From positions 29,576,392 through 29,640,391 of the forward strand of contig CM057142.1 of assembly GCA_029964075.1 (NCBI GenBank): a stretch of 64,000 bases of DNA, written 5' to 3'. Below, piece after piece: positions 1 to 36,200 of the stretch (positions are counted from its first letter, which is position 1; each line of letters opens with the position of its first letter). The notes beneath the pieces were generated by a model. That model saw only the letters and a program-made list of their open reading frames with translations. It made no database searches and was not told the origin of the DNA. The position numbers were made by a program, and so were the translations under genes. Source of the DNA: Patiria pectinifera. Taxonomy: Eukaryota; Echinodermata; Asteroidea; Valvatida; Asterinidae.

Positions 1-1241
1 TCGAAAGGTGGGACAGGAAGATAGTCGCCTTTTCTTGTTTTGGATTCTTGCATTTCTTCATAAGTTTAGATCGGCATATTCAAATCCTGGCATTGCAATG
101 ATTTTCTATAAATGAGAGCTTAACGAGTTGCATTTTTGGAAAATCATGGTTTATGTTTATCGTCCGATCTTGGTTTCTAATCTCAGGATTAAGAACTGTG
201 CACGTTGGGTGTGAAAATGCATAAATTTATGCACACTGATAATCTTGATACAAGATTACTGTGATAAGCAACATGATACAGAAATCAGGAATTAAGATAC
301 TAGGCTAATAATTTAGACAACAGAAATATGTTCAGGCACCAGAAGTTGAAATAACAGAAGTTGATAACATATGTATTTATAAACAGCGCATAAATCATTT
401 AAACGTTTTCTTCCAAAATGAAAGATAATAAAGTAGATGTTAGGAGTTCTACAGAGTTGCAAATGTCTGAAAATTGTATTTGAACACACAGTCACTGCAT
501 GTTGAATACTTGTGGCTCATTCTATAAATTGAGGTCCACTTTTTTCCCTGTCCCTGTTAGTGTTACACCTGACATTTGTAATTTTATAAATCTGATGTAC
601 CGCACTCTTTAATGCAGTCGTCCTCCAAGAGTGATTGTGAATAGTAAAGTACCTACCTAAAAAAGAAAGAAATTGAAGTCATTCTTTATGATACCTGAAT
701 GGCAAATTACAAAGTACAAAGGTAACAGGCACAGCAAAAAATGTCACAGTTTGGACCCTAAATATATGGAGTGACCCATGTACTTATGAATAAATACATC
801 AATATCCATTGAAAAATCGTCTTCTATCACATTTCACAGTGCTCGATACATCTCTGTAGAGCTAGAATCATGCAATAAATTCAGAATATGAGCTAATCAA
901 ACTTTGGCATATGTCTCTTCTGGACAGACTGTTTCGTACCATAAGGCACTCATCGGCAGAATGACAAAATATAGAATACAAGTAGCATCTTGTAATTCTA
1001 TATTTTGTCATTCTGCTGATGAGTGCCTTATGGTACGAAGCAGTCTGTCCAGAAGAGACATATGCCAAAGTTCGATTAGCTCATATTCTGAATTTATAGC
1101 ATAAATACATCAATATATAGATGTCAAACACCTCCAAAACTCAACTTAACAAACTAATCAACATATACATGTACATCATATCCCAACATCCATATCATGT
1201 TACATATCAATGTTTATGAATGATGCTTGTTGTGTTGACAG
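1..1241. other. Intron sequence upstream of the first visible HEATR5B exon
   Basis: AT-rich non-coding sequence with no convincing exon. It is probably the intron before the first recognised HEATR5B exon, because that exon begins at a splice acceptor and not at a start codon. The only structured item seen is the foldback element at 870-1102. The two 66-residue frames there are the two arms of that hairpin and are not genes. Confidence 0.6.
870..1102. repeat. Near-perfect 233-bp foldback (hairpin) element
   Basis: The left arm (870 to about 982) is repeated in reverse complement at about 989-1102 with only a few mismatches. The loop is about 6 bases (TAGCAT). Arms of more than 110 bp with such high identity suggest a young foldback or MITE-type insertion. 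No target duplication was defined. Confidence 0.85.
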
Positions 1242-25296
<24,055 letters not shown>

Positions 25297-25796
25297 NNNN
25301 NNNNNNNNNNNNNNNNNNNNNNNNNNNNNNNNNNNNNNNNNNNNNNNNNNNNNNNNNNNNNNNNNNNNNNNNNNNNNNNNNNNNNNNNNNNNNNNNNNNN
25401 NNNNNNNNNNNNNNNNNNNNNNNNNNNNNNNNNNNNNNNNNNNNNNNNNNNNNNNNNNNNNNNNNNNNNNNNNNNNNNNNNNNNNNNNNNNNNNNNNNNN
25501 NNNNNNNNNNNNNNNNNNNNNNNNNNNNNNNNNNNNNNNNNNNNNNNNNNNNNNNNNNNNNNNNNNNNNNNNNNNNNNNNNNNNNNNNNNNNNNNNNNNN
25601 NNNNNNNNNNNNNNNNNNNNNNNNNNNNNNNNNNNNNNNNNNNNNNNNNNNNNNNNNNNNNNNNNNNNNNNNNNNNNNNNNNNNNNNNNNNNNNNNNNNN
25701 NNNNNNNNNNNNNNNNNNNNNNNNNNNNNNNNNNNNNNNNNNNNNNNNNNNNNNNNNNNNNNNNNNNNNNNNNNNNNNNNNNNNNNNNNNNNNNNN
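25297..25796. other. Assembly gap, exactly 500 N
   Basis: A run of 500 N. The length is identical to the gap at 57342-57841, so it is an arbitrary scaffolding spacer and not a measured distance. Confidence 0.98.
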
Positions 25797-26743
25797 TCTA
25801 CGTGTCGCTACTCCATTCCGTCGAGTCGGATTACCTTCTTAGTGCGCTCCGATTTCAAGAGATAGCAGCAGACTATGAGATCTGTGTGGCCTACTCAGCA
25901 GCCATCAGGACGACGGCAGACGACGAGGAAGTGAACCAAATCGTGGCCAACTTGGACCGGTACCCCAAGGCCAAAGTAGTTGTTGTCATTGGAGACAAAT
26001 TCACCGGCCAGAAAGTCATGCGAGCCGGTCAGAAGGCCGGGATGGTTGGCCGGTACCAATGGATTGGTGGGTCTCGATGGGGTTACCTGATGAAAGAGGA
26101 GGGACTAGCTGATATCTCCGACGGAGCCATCTTCGTCAGAAGCTACAGTGTGCCCGTGCCGGGCTTTGAGGCATTTGCCCGGGCCAAAGAGCCATTCGAG
26201 CCCTACGTCTCCCCTTGGTATAAAGACTTGGCCGTGAATTGGATGCAGGACAACAACTGCATCAACATAACAGATTGCCCTCTGCACGTTGGTGACTCGG
26301 GAGCGCCGGTCGTCGACAGCGTGCACGCCATCGCGTTTGCCTTCCATAACGTGATGATGGAAAGCTGCGCCAATGTCAGCGATTGTCAAGTCGGTGATAT
26401 CGCTACGGAGGAGGAGTTTCTGCAGAAACTCCTGGCTGTCAATTTCACCGCAGTAGACGGAGAAGCCGTCCATTTCGACAGCTCGGGCAACTCCGGAGGC
26501 AAGTTCACCATCACGAACCTGAGGGAAGACAGCGGAGAGCACGAGGTCGGACTGTGGCATTCGGCTCCCGAGACGGTCGGCGAACGCCTGGAGATCAAGC
26601 AGGATAAGATTCGATTCCTCAACAAGAGCTGGAGTCGGCCCGCCTCGATCTGCGTCGAGGAGTGTAGAGCTGGGTATGCGGTTGTGCCGTTGGAAGACAA
26701 ATGTTGCTGGGGATGTAAGGAGTGTTCACCGAATGAAATCGTG
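25797..26743 (+). CDS. mGluR-like exon: Venus-flytrap and cysteine-rich start
   Basis: The frame is open from the first base after the gap (YVSLLHSVESDY, compare the family YVS.L.SEG.YGE.G). At residue 88 it has WIGGSRW where family members have WVGSDGW. Potential N-glycosylation sites: NIT (155), NVS (192), NFT (215), NKS (275). It ends at the CRD hallmark CCWGCKECSPNEIV with donor GTG/GTAAGT. It is a single 947-bp piece without introns. Confidence 0.93.
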
Positions 26744-29700
26744 GTAAGTTAACACTGCTTTTACCAACACGAGGTGCCAAACATAATATTGTAGAATCCA
26801 TACATCGAGATGACGTAGCCAGCTTTGTTTCATATTATAATTTAGTGGATGCGGCGAAAGCCATGCCGGTTCGATATTGGTGTACATCGCAATACCATCA
26901 TCATCCAACATGGGTTTCAGTGTCGCAACAAATTAAATGAAACAGAGGTTCGCATGTACTTAAGAGTGACTTAAGGCCAGACGGTTTGGTTGAAGGACTA
27001 CATTAATATTGGTTTTTAACGAATGTCATTTGTCACTTTTTTTTTAAAGGACTGACGTTTTATGTGTGGCATATTGTGCTAAAACTGGGTCTATTTGCTG
27101 AAACCTTGCTCTAAAACAAAACTAAAAGAAATCGGGTTAAGCCTATGACTACTCTGGTCAAATTGTGGTTGTGTTGACCACCAAAATGGTTAACGTTGCA
27201 GTGAGCTGTGCTGTCTTCAATGTTACATTTAAGGAGTTCTTGTTTTTTTCTGCAATCACCCAAGACAGGAGACAGGAAGGATGCTCATTTCAGTGCATAA
27301 TATTGTACGATTGCTCATTTTTGTGTCTCTGTCAATTCGTAGTTATAGCTGACTGGTTGCCCATGCCCGACTTGGTAGCTCATGCTTTCGATTCTCTGTC
27401 GAACAGGTCAATCGCACACAGTGCTACCGGTGTCCAACCAAGGAGAGGCCGGACGCCAACCGGACCTATTGCCTGCCCATCATCCCATCTACCATCAGCT
27501 GGACGGAGACGCCGGTCCTGATCATCCTGGTGCTGTCCGGGTTTGGAGTCGTCCTGTGCTCGCTGACCATCACTGGCCTGTTCGTGTACGGAAAGCACCC
27601 TCTGATCAAGGCCAGTAGTCGGGAGCTGTCTAGCATTAACGTGGCTGGTCTCACCCTGACGTTCCTGACCTGCGTGGTGCTGCTGGTAAAGCCCACCCGT
27701 GCTTCTTGCATTACCGTCGAACTTGTGCTTGCTCTGTGCAGCACGTTGATCTACGCGCCCACCTTGCTAAAGGTAAAACAGTGTTTCGAATTAGAATCAG
27801 TTTCGAAAGACGCTTTATACCAAGTTTTAACCACACCCTTAGTGCACAAAATGGTCAGAAGTGTGATTTCTGATACATGTTGAAACAAAGCAATGAATTC
27901 CGTAATTATATTTTTTTACGCAACATGGAACCATGACGGTTCTTTTCTACGCGTTTTCGACCCAGATGACCAGTTTTTTTTTCAAATTTGGCCAAACCAA
28001 AACTAAACATAACCAAAATCGATCCTGGCCAAACTCCCCGTTAATGTGAACTAAATCCGGTATCAAGGACAGTATCACTACCATGTCACCCATTCAATGG
28101 ATCAAAAAGTATCCTTGCTTTGAATGAATAGCTGTTAATTAATCACTTAATGCCTGCAGGTGATTCGGATCTTTCGCATCTTTCGAAAAGCCCGCAAGTC
28201 GACCCAGAGGCCCAAGTTCATCAGCCCTAAGCATCAAGTCATCGCTTGTCTGACTCTCCTCGCAATCCAGGTACGTTCCTTGCCTTCAGAATATTCTCAG
28301 TTTTGACCTTATCATGATTGTAAACTGAGTTTGTGCATGACATTGAAACACCCTTGTAAACTTACCACCATGTTGCTGTACAGCTAGGGCAAATGCACAG
28401 GGTAATAATGGATTCGTGAAAATATATTGAACAATGCCAGATTGGTTTTGTCTTCAAGGATGGTTTATATGCTTCCATTATTACATTACTCTGCAGTCGC
28501 GGAGGACTGATCACTGTTCACTGAAAAATTGCCCGGGTTAATTTACCCAATCAAGGGTGAAAACTGCAACTACCCAACATTGGGTTGTCCTTTACCCAAT
28601 ATTGTTAAGGTTAGAAATTTGGTTAAATTCAACCAAAACTTGCAGTCATACCAGACTAAATCTCATTTGGTCTTGTATGACACACAAGTTTTGGTTGAAT
28701 TTAACACAAATTTTAACCCAAACAATTGGGTAAAGCACAATCCAATTTTTGGTAGTTGCAGTTTTCACCCCTGCTAGGGCAAAATTAACCCAGGCAATTT
28801 TTCAGTGTTGGTTTACAAACAGAAGAATAAGAAACCCTTTTGTGCTAAGTTGGGCTGATTTAGTGGCGCATGAGCTGGCAAAACAGTGCGCATTTCAGCT
28901 GTGTGAATTGTGTGGGTATCTGCTTTCCAAATCAATGATATTTTGTAATCTTCCATGCCTTCAGGGGTGTAGGTGAGGTATCAATGGAAAGCTGTTAAAC
29001 CACGCTTTCACTTCAAACCACATTGGTAGTGTTCCAGTTTATTAATTTAACATACTAATCCATTACTTTTGGATTACATTTTTGATATACCCTGTTCAGC
29101 AGACTGCAGCATTCACAATAAGCAACTACGCTACTCATGCATAATGTTTGTCCAGTAACCAAAACCGAAAATGCTCTTTTGCATGGTCACATGAAAACTA
29201 CGCCGGGCACGGGTTTGTTAACTTGACCCACTCTCGACGCTTAAAATACGTTTACCTTCCCCTCCTGTGTATCTCAAGAATACTGCTGACAATCCCACGG
29301 CCTGGAATCTGCGATGAATTCTCTAATTTGTAATTGTGGGACGTAATTGCATACTGAGATCTATTTTTGCAAATTTTTCAAAATTCAGTACGGACGAACT
29401 TTAAGTTTAGTATCCAGGCTGAGCCATCCAGTGCTAAGCCACTGTAGAACATTTATATTACAAGTTACAAAATGGTTGGAAAAGCCTTTCGCACCTTACC
29501 GCCGATAGGACGCTACTCGTGACTTAGCTTATGCTTTTGTTTCGCTGGAAACTTGGAACTAGTAATAGGCCTATACCGTGTCGTCGTGACTATACGGTTT
29601 ATGCCTCTGCAATGAAAATAGTATTATTATATTAACGTGATATGAAAATAACAGCCAAAAAAACAGTAACTTGAACTGACGTGAACAGTAGTGAACATGA

Positions 29701-32700
29701 ATGTAAGTGAACACGATTTCACAAAAGCAGATAATTTAAGTTATAAACACCCCACACTGACGCAACATCAGTATGATTGGTTATAAATTGGGAAGTGGAG
29801 TAAGACAGGAACAACGAATGAAAAAATCACTCCAGACATAATTATTTGCCGGGCTACAAAAGACTAACAATGTTCTTGTTCAGAAGACAATCCCTCACAC
29901 GACACTCGTAACCGTTGATGATTGTATCGAAGGAAATGATGACACTGAGAGAAAACATCAGTCAAAACAGATCGCGTTATAGTTATGCATTAACTGGAAA
30001 AGACACGACAGTTTCCACCTTGTCTCCTCCAAAACCGTGTCAGGTGTGACATAGAGTGTAAAGCTGAGGGGGAAAAAAGATTGGCTACAGACCATAGCGA
30101 ATATACTGAGCGACCATGGGAGACGGACAGTTTTCATAGCAACGCTGACTGCAACTATAGACACCGTCAAGGGGGAAAGCCAGTGATGGAACGACTTTAC
30201 GCCATGCAGGAATAGCGTTATTACGGAAAAGAGACTTAGCACTGTGTGGAGAGGTTATTTATTGCACATCTCTTCTGTAGGGGACACTCAAAAACGTTGG
30301 ACCAATGTTTTTTTTTGGCCAAATGTTGGTGAACATACCAACAGTGTATACATTTGGGCAAATTTTCCCAAAAAGGTGATCAGTCATTACCCGAATCAAC
30401 TCTCAATTAAAGCAATATCACGCTAATTTTGGGCACATAACATTGTCTACGATAGTGTTTAATTACCCACTAATTTTAAAAATGAGAGATACCTTGCTAC
30501 ACTGAAAGATTGGACGCCATTCGCGTAAGATTGTATGATCCCCGAAGTATAAATGCCTTGAAATGTCCAAGTGGGGGCAGGTTTCACTCCAAATTTCATT
30601 TACTTTGATAGATCAATCCAGCTTATGGTGAGGAAACTTAACCTGTGACGTGTTACTGAAGTCAGGGGAGTATTCTCATTAGCTAATGGCCTCTTCAATC
30701 AAAATGTCCGTACGGTAGATCAGGCCATTGTGGCAGCTCCTCGCACGGGATTCCCTGTAGGAAGGATGCACTTGTCAACAGTATCTCGTTCGCGCAGTTG
30801 ATGGAGCCAATACGTAAAAATCCTTTCAAATTACCCAAGACATGCCAGTGTAACGTTTTTTTTGGCCCAACCTTGCCCTTTCAGGATTTGTAAACCCTTC
30901 AGGCATTGAAGACTCTTGATCAACAAAGTTTTTTTCTGCCTATTCAAGTCAAGACACAATTAATCATGATGGTGAATAGTGAGTCCACAGGGACGAATTG
31001 ATGCAATGAAACTATAATAATCCCCAACGTCGCTGTTTTCAAGAGTCGAATTAATCAAATCAATGGGAATTATTTTCCCCATTTCATGTAATTGTTGTGT
31101 GCATCGGCCCTCCTCGGCTTTGGATGAATAATCAACCTTATCATTGTCATGAGAAAAGATTCCCGGGACGGCCAAAAAAAAAGGGGGCATTAAGATATAA
31201 TCATGCAGAACAATGATAGTTCTTCGCTACCGCATTCCCAAGGTGTACTTTTTCATCCTCGAGACACTGGGGAGGGAAACTTGCTTCCTGTAATCTGATT
31301 CGATCCCGCAGTACCAAGTAATCAATGGGCCTTAATCACGAGTCGGCCATATTTGATTGAGAGTGAGGTAAAATCTTGATTTTTTGAACTTGTGTAGAGA
31401 AATGAAAGCAAGTTAATTACTAATTAATTCCAGTCTGCTTCACTGAATAATTTCAAATTTGTAATTAAACGTTCCCTAATGTTTAGAGCAAGATTTTTAA
31501 AAAAAATGACAGTAAAATAAGGCAGCATTGTGCCCGCATCAGTAGTCTGGCGCCATCCCATTCAACAGTTAACAATTAATGAAATACTTTCCAGGAACTT
31601 GACAAAAATGGCCAATTCGTGAATAGGGCTCATTTATAAAATATACGTGGTTATTCTCTTACGCCCAATGGTTGGGTAAGATTACAACATGACAACTTTG
31701 GAAACAGATCGTGTATTTTCCGATCTAACGCAAAGACTGACAGCTTGATTAGGTCTGTACCCTGGACACCGCATGCAAACGACAAACACTGATTGTCAGC
31801 AAATGATAACGCATCAAATGATAACGTGCAAGATTTTAAACGTGCAAATGATCCAGTACCAGTGTGAGAGAGCACCTAGTGGGACCAAACTGCTCGATGT
31901 CATGGGGACGAGGTTGAGTACTTCGGGAATCGATGAACCCGGCGCGGCGGGGAAAAAAACACGCACGGCCTAATGTTCATATTCTTAACATAATACATGC
32001 AGGCCTATGTTAAGAATATGGACTTAATATGTTTAAGCCATGCGTGGATATTCTTCTTATGTTGGCCCTGGTCCAATTCGGAGATTGTGGGTAGTGTAAT
32101 ATGCCCTCTATAGTAAACCGTGGTTTGGGGCCCTTGTTTTTGATAGTACTTGGTCATCCGTGACGGTAGAGATGCAAAAACGGTATTAATGGAAAGCTGC
32201 GTGAACCACCCTTTGAGATGAACCACGTTGACGTTATTCAAGTTCATAGTGAGAGGAACGCCTAATTGTCATTCTTTGAATTGCTACACACAGGTGATGT
32301 TGTCCATTCTGTCGGCTATCCTGGCGCCATCCACACCCGTCGAGTTGATCAGTCAAGTTGGGGGACTGTACCTGGAACTCTTCTGCTCCTTCGGGCCTGG
32401 CTTCATCGCCTCCTGTGCCTACAACCTCCTCCTGATCCTAGCCTGTTGCTTCTTCGCCTTCAAGGCCCGCAAGGTGCCCAGCAACTACAACGAATCCAAG
32501 TTCATCGCGGTCAGCGTCTATTCCACCCTGGTGCTGTGCCTGGCCGCGGTGCCCGTCTACGCCACGGCCGTGGCCGCGCTGCACAAGGTGGCCACCGTCT
32601 GCTACGCGGTCATTCTCAACGCCTACCTGACCCTGTTCTGCCTCTACCTGCCCAAGTTCTACGCCGTAAAGTTCGTGGGGAGCGACGACACGACTACCAG

Positions 32701-32794
32701 CGACTGGAGAGGCACCGGTGCTTTTGGCAGGACGGTTATGTCATCCAACAAAATCGCACCGTCCACATCGGGAACCAATGACTCCACGGCGTGA
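25797..32794 (+). CDS. Metabotropic glutamate receptor-like class C GPCR, partial
   Basis: A plasma-membrane receptor of the mGluR family that would couple ligand binding in an extracellular Venus-flytrap domain to G proteins. Four exons: <25797-26743, 27407-27772, 28160-28270, 32294-32794; all internal junctions are phase 0. About 640 residues are present. Residues 1-280 are the C-terminal two thirds of the flytrap, 284-345 the cysteine-rich linker (ICVEECRAGYAVVPLEDKCC, then WGCKEC), and the rest a seven-helix domain with a short tail. Family motifs: IKASSRELSS at intracellular loop 1, RPKFISPKHQV at loop 2, FKARKVPSNYNESKFIAVS at loop 3. Signal peptide and N-terminal lobe are missing in the gap. 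No Homer-type PPxxF motif is in the tail. Glutamate-contacting Asp and Lys positions appear substituted. Calcium-sensing or taste-type class C receptors are less likely given the loop motifs; GABA-B is excluded by the cysteine-rich domain. Confidence 0.93.
26744..27406. other. mGluR-like intron 1
   Basis: 663 bp, GT-AG, phase 0. Nothing else recognised. Confidence 0.7.
27407..27772 (+). CDS. mGluR-like exon: end of CRD, TM1-TM3
   Basis: 366 bp (122 codons), acceptor GAACAG/GTC and donor AAG/GTAAAA. It begins NRTQCYRCPTKERPDANRTY, the end of the cysteine-rich domain with two more NxT sites. TM1 is LIILVLSGFGVVLCSLTITG, TM2 is INVAGLTLTFLTCVVLLV and TM3 is CITVELVLALCSTLIYAPTL. The TM3 cysteine used for the disulphide with loop ECL2 is kept. 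Confidence 0.95.
28160..28270 (+). CDS. mGluR-like exon: intracellular loop 2, TM4 start
   Basis: 111 bp, 37 codons, phase 0: VIRIFRIFRKARKSTQRPKF, ISPKHQVIACLTLLAIQ. It matches the family RIFGGAREGAQRPRFISPASQ pattern. Acceptor CCTGCAG/GTG, donor CAG/GTACGT. Confidence 0.93.
28519..28807. mobile_element. 289-bp foldback MITE
   Basis: The left end CACTGAAAAATTGCCCGGGT and right end CAATTTTTCAGTG are inverted repeats that extend inward (GGGTGAAAACTGCAACTACC against GGTAGTTGCAGTTTTCACCC). The two halves pair over most of the length. No clear target duplication. Confidence 0.85.
31979..32020. repeat. Short inverted repeat
   Basis: CATATTCTTAACATA and its exact reverse complement TATGTTAAGAATATG flank a 12-13 base loop. 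It could form a small hairpin in the intron; function unknown. Confidence 0.7.
32294..32794 (+). CDS. mGluR-like terminal exon: TM4-TM7 and short tail
   Basis: Acceptor CACACAG/GTG; 166 codons plus stop TGA at 32792. It holds the rest of TM4, ECL2 with its conserved Cys (LYLELFCSFGPGF), TM5, loop 3 NYNESKFIAVSVYSTL, TM6 LAAVPVYATAV, TM7 VILNAYLTLFCLYLPKFYAV and a 36-residue tail rich in Ser/Thr. It is very GC-rich compared with the flanks, so both other frames are also partly open; those are shadows. Confidence 0.95.
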   Translation: MMLSILSAILAPSTPVELISQVGGLYLELFCSFGPGFIASCAYNLLLILACCFFAFKARKVPSNYNESKFIAVSVYSTLVLCLAAVPVYATAVAALHKVATVCYAVILNAYLTLFCLYLPKFYAVKFVGSDDTTTSDWRGTGAFGRTVMSSNKIAPSTSGTNDSTA

Positions 32795-32923
32795 AACAAA
32801 GGAGGGAGCGAAATAGCACGGTGAAAATGAAACAAAACATTTTGTTATAACTCGGTAATAGATCGTGATGTTTTATTGGTCGAGAACCGAGCATGTTATG
32901 TGCCACAAACACGTATGTATCAT

Positions 32924-32972
32924 GTCAGGGTACACCCCGTGGTACATAAGTGATGTACCCCACGGGGTACGT
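32924..32972. repeat. GC-rich hairpin in the putative 3' UTR
   Basis: GTACACCCCGTGG and CCACGGGGTAC with inner TACAT/ATGTA can pair around a short loop, about 130 bp after the mGluR-like stop codon. It could be a UTR structure or an old insertion. Confidence 0.6.
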
Positions 32973-33047
32973 TACCTTGATCGTCCCCACTGTTGAACGT
33001 CCCCACTGGTGAACTGTTGAAGTGTTGTACTTGTATCGCCTTGTAAT

Positions 33048-33053
33048 AATAAA
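33048..33053 (+). terminator. Candidate polyadenylation signal AATAAA
   Basis: The first AATAAA after the mGluR-like stop, 254 bp downstream. A second candidate is at 33198-33203. Position is the only support. Confidence 0.35.
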
Positions 33054-33209
33054 AATAGCCCGGGTTAGAGGCTTCAGACAGCGAGCACGCGCGCGTACAC
33101 ATGTCGGATGGACGCGCGCGCTTAGAATATGGTCGCAGCTGTGATTGGCTCGTAACGGGGCAGGGAGTAATGGATTAGTAAATTCAGTAAAAAGGTAAAT
33201 AAATATGTG

Positions 33210-36200
33210 TTTCTGTGCAGTGAAAAAAATGTGTGAATATTCACGGTGCAGTAATCACGGATCTTTTCAAAATAGTACTTCCGCTATTACTACACGGCAA
33301 CTGGAGGAAGTCCACAATTTCAGACGCTTGGAATCTATTACCATGGTATAACAAAATAAAAAATTTCGCCTCGGGTGCCATTTGCACCCTCGGGTGTACA
33401 AAACACGATGGACCCTGTCACAGCAGGCAACAATTGTATAATGATTTGTGACTTTAATTAGTTGATTTCATGAAAAGTTGTAGTCTATTTACTACTCACT
33501 ACACATTATCACATCCATCTCATATTATAACTCAACTTATAGGCTTTCATTTGTGATATATATGTATATATAATATCTGTCTACGTTGTCTTCATAGCAT
33601 ATGCGATTATGCATTTTAAAAATGTCTGCCTTAAAATTTGTCGTGGTTCGCATTGCATATAGAAGCTCATTATAGCAGTTTTTGATTTAAATGAACAACT
33701 TTTATTTCAATATTGAATTATGTAAAAAAAAGTCTGGGCCTTAAAACAATTAAATGAGAAGAAAAACACAACGGTCTAACAATTCAAATAAACAGCTTCC
33801 TCCACCTCGACATCCTTTGTGACTTCACACAGACACTAGATTTACTATATATAGGGCCAATGCCTATGTATTTCATAAACAGAATATAAGAAAATTACAA
33901 GAGCTCGGGACAGGAGCAGCGATTTCTTGTCAATATTGGGGGACGGGGGACCAGTCAATAATACAAGGGCGGTAGGGGACTAGAGGGTGGGGAGCTTGAC
34001 TCTTTCTGACTCAAGCGGTGCTGTTCAAACTTTTGTCTGAAATCTGTACGCACAGGTATAAGTTATTGGGAGAACATCACCATTGGCGTCCCTGACGGGG
34101 GACATGCCCCTCCCCGTTCTTCCCCAGTATCGCCGCTCATGGGTCGAGAAGTACATTTACCACTACGAGTAAACATGACAATGAGGACAACCTGAAGCAA
34201 AGAGATACAGCACAACTTTTGTATAATTACCTTATCCAGGGACAAAACAGCACAGACAAGAAACCTCGGAACCGCCCTATCCAAGGGAGCTGGTGATCTC
34301 TATAGGTTCAATAATTCATGTAGGATTGGCAAGTGACGTTCCCACAATGCTTTGTGTTTCCTTCTCAAGGTTTTGCCAAAGGGAGGTCGTGGTCGCCAAC
34401 CTTCTTGGTTATAGGGGGATGGGGATGAGCGAAGACACGGGACTGATGTACAGTACGGACGAGGACGGATAAGACAATAATAGGCTCTAATGGATTTAAA
34501 ATGGCTTTCAACGCGGTAATGGACATAATGTTGTTTCCGAGAGCAAGAGACAGAAAAAAGCACTTAGTGATATTTGCTGTTTGTTTTTTCCTCCCTTTCT
34601 ACACAACAGTAAACCAGGGATATGTAGTTTTACGTCATGTTTTGTCTGGAGAACCGTTTTCTTCATTTGAATTCACATCAACAGCATCCAGAATCAACAA
34701 CAAATCGGATGGAAACTCAGTCCCCCCCCCAACAAAAAATCCATTAAATTCACCTTTTAAGCTATTTGTCTTTTTGAGCTCTAGCAGGAGCTTATACATG
34801 GTGGTCGGTCGGTCGGTCTCTCTGTCCCCGAAGATTGACCAAATAATGAACCAAAATAAGCCCCCTAAGTTGACCAAAAATAATTGACTAATTGATGAAA
34901 TGCCATGCCGTCGTCATAATACACTTTTGCTCACGGTTTTCGGAACACCTATTTTGTTTCAATTAATGCGCATGCGCGTTTATTTTGCATTATGTCTGCC
35001 CCCGAAAATTGACCAAAATAAGCCCCCTAAGTTTTCCATAAAATATAACTTCCAAATTTTAATTTAAAAAAACCCAACAACTCACAAAATAATATTAAAT
35101 ACTTAACAAAACTGTTTGTCAGAATTCGGAAAGATGTTTATGAAAAGATTGTAAATAAAGGCAAAATATGTGCAGTGATGTTAACTGATAGTCACTTGTT
35201 ATTTATCACAAATCGCTATCCGGTTCGTTGGTGACTTCATTATACACGCAACCGCACCAAGCGCCCATTTGCTAAAAACTCAAGTTGCGTTAACTTCCGG
35301 TTCAATTCGTGCTACGCTACACCGTGTGAATGACGTCACACTAACGAATCGGATAAATCTAGATATTAATCCAAAGTATGGTGTTAAATTTGAGCCATCG
35401 GCGTCGCATTTTTTGGCGTCGCATTTTTCAGCTCTGGCAGGGATCATTTTGATAGATTTCATGCAAGACTTTCATGCAAGACGGCCAGAGCTTATTGTGC
35501 ACTCGCACTTGTTTAATTACTAGGACTTTGCATATAGCTACACATTTTGAGGTGGTTTTCCCAAGCATTATTCTGGAAATGCTTGTAGTTCTGAAGTTTT
35601 TCTTTAACGTTTTGACAATTTTGTATTGCCTTAAGTACCTTGTTTGTGTTTGTGTGAGACGTTCCCCCGGAGTTAGTACTGAGTTCAAGCAAACCCCCCT
35701 CCCATAATGTAAGTGTTGAGTAGCAGCACACACAGTATACATCTGTTTTATTTGTAGTTTGCTTGCCTCTACATTGCTCCTTGAAGTTTCAACCGTGCTA
35801 ATAAAGTGACATAGGCATTACCCTTGCTCGTGTGAGATGCGGTTATCAACCCCAAGTGGATTTACTCCAAACTGATGATCATGGCACTTTACAATAGAAT
35901 CAAGCGTAAAAAACCCACACATCATAGGAGGATTGTTTAAATCAATTACGTTCAATAATGCACTCAAGATGTAGGTACATTGTAAACAAAAACCTCAAAG
36001 ATGTCCGTTAAATTGATTGTTCAGTGCCCGTAAAATTGGTTGTAACGGTTATAATGTGTAATGCAACAAGTGGTGTATTAATAATATTTGAAGTGGATCT
36101 GTGAATTAAAGATATCTCGATCTCCGTGTATTCAATCGAGTGATGTTATGTTTTCATATACTGAATACTTGAAGGCCCTCCCCATTCCCAATATAGGCTT

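Larger units (their letters stand above)
28271..32293. other. mGluR-like intron 3 (4.0 kb)
   Basis: It contains a 289-bp foldback element (28519-28807) and a small inverted repeat (31979-32020). The rest, about 28810-31970, is AT-rich with no recognised exon or element. Confidence 0.55.

Noticed and set aside
26105-26560. 151-residue minus-strand frame
   Set aside because: Antisense shadow of the flytrap exon.
32266-32781. 171-residue alternative plus-strand frame
   Set aside because: Out-of-frame shadow of the mGluR-like terminal exon, Arg/Gly/Leu rich because of GC-rich codons.
34501-34887. 128-residue plus-strand frame
   Set aside because: Runs through simple repeats (poly-C, GGTC tetramers); no family resemblance.
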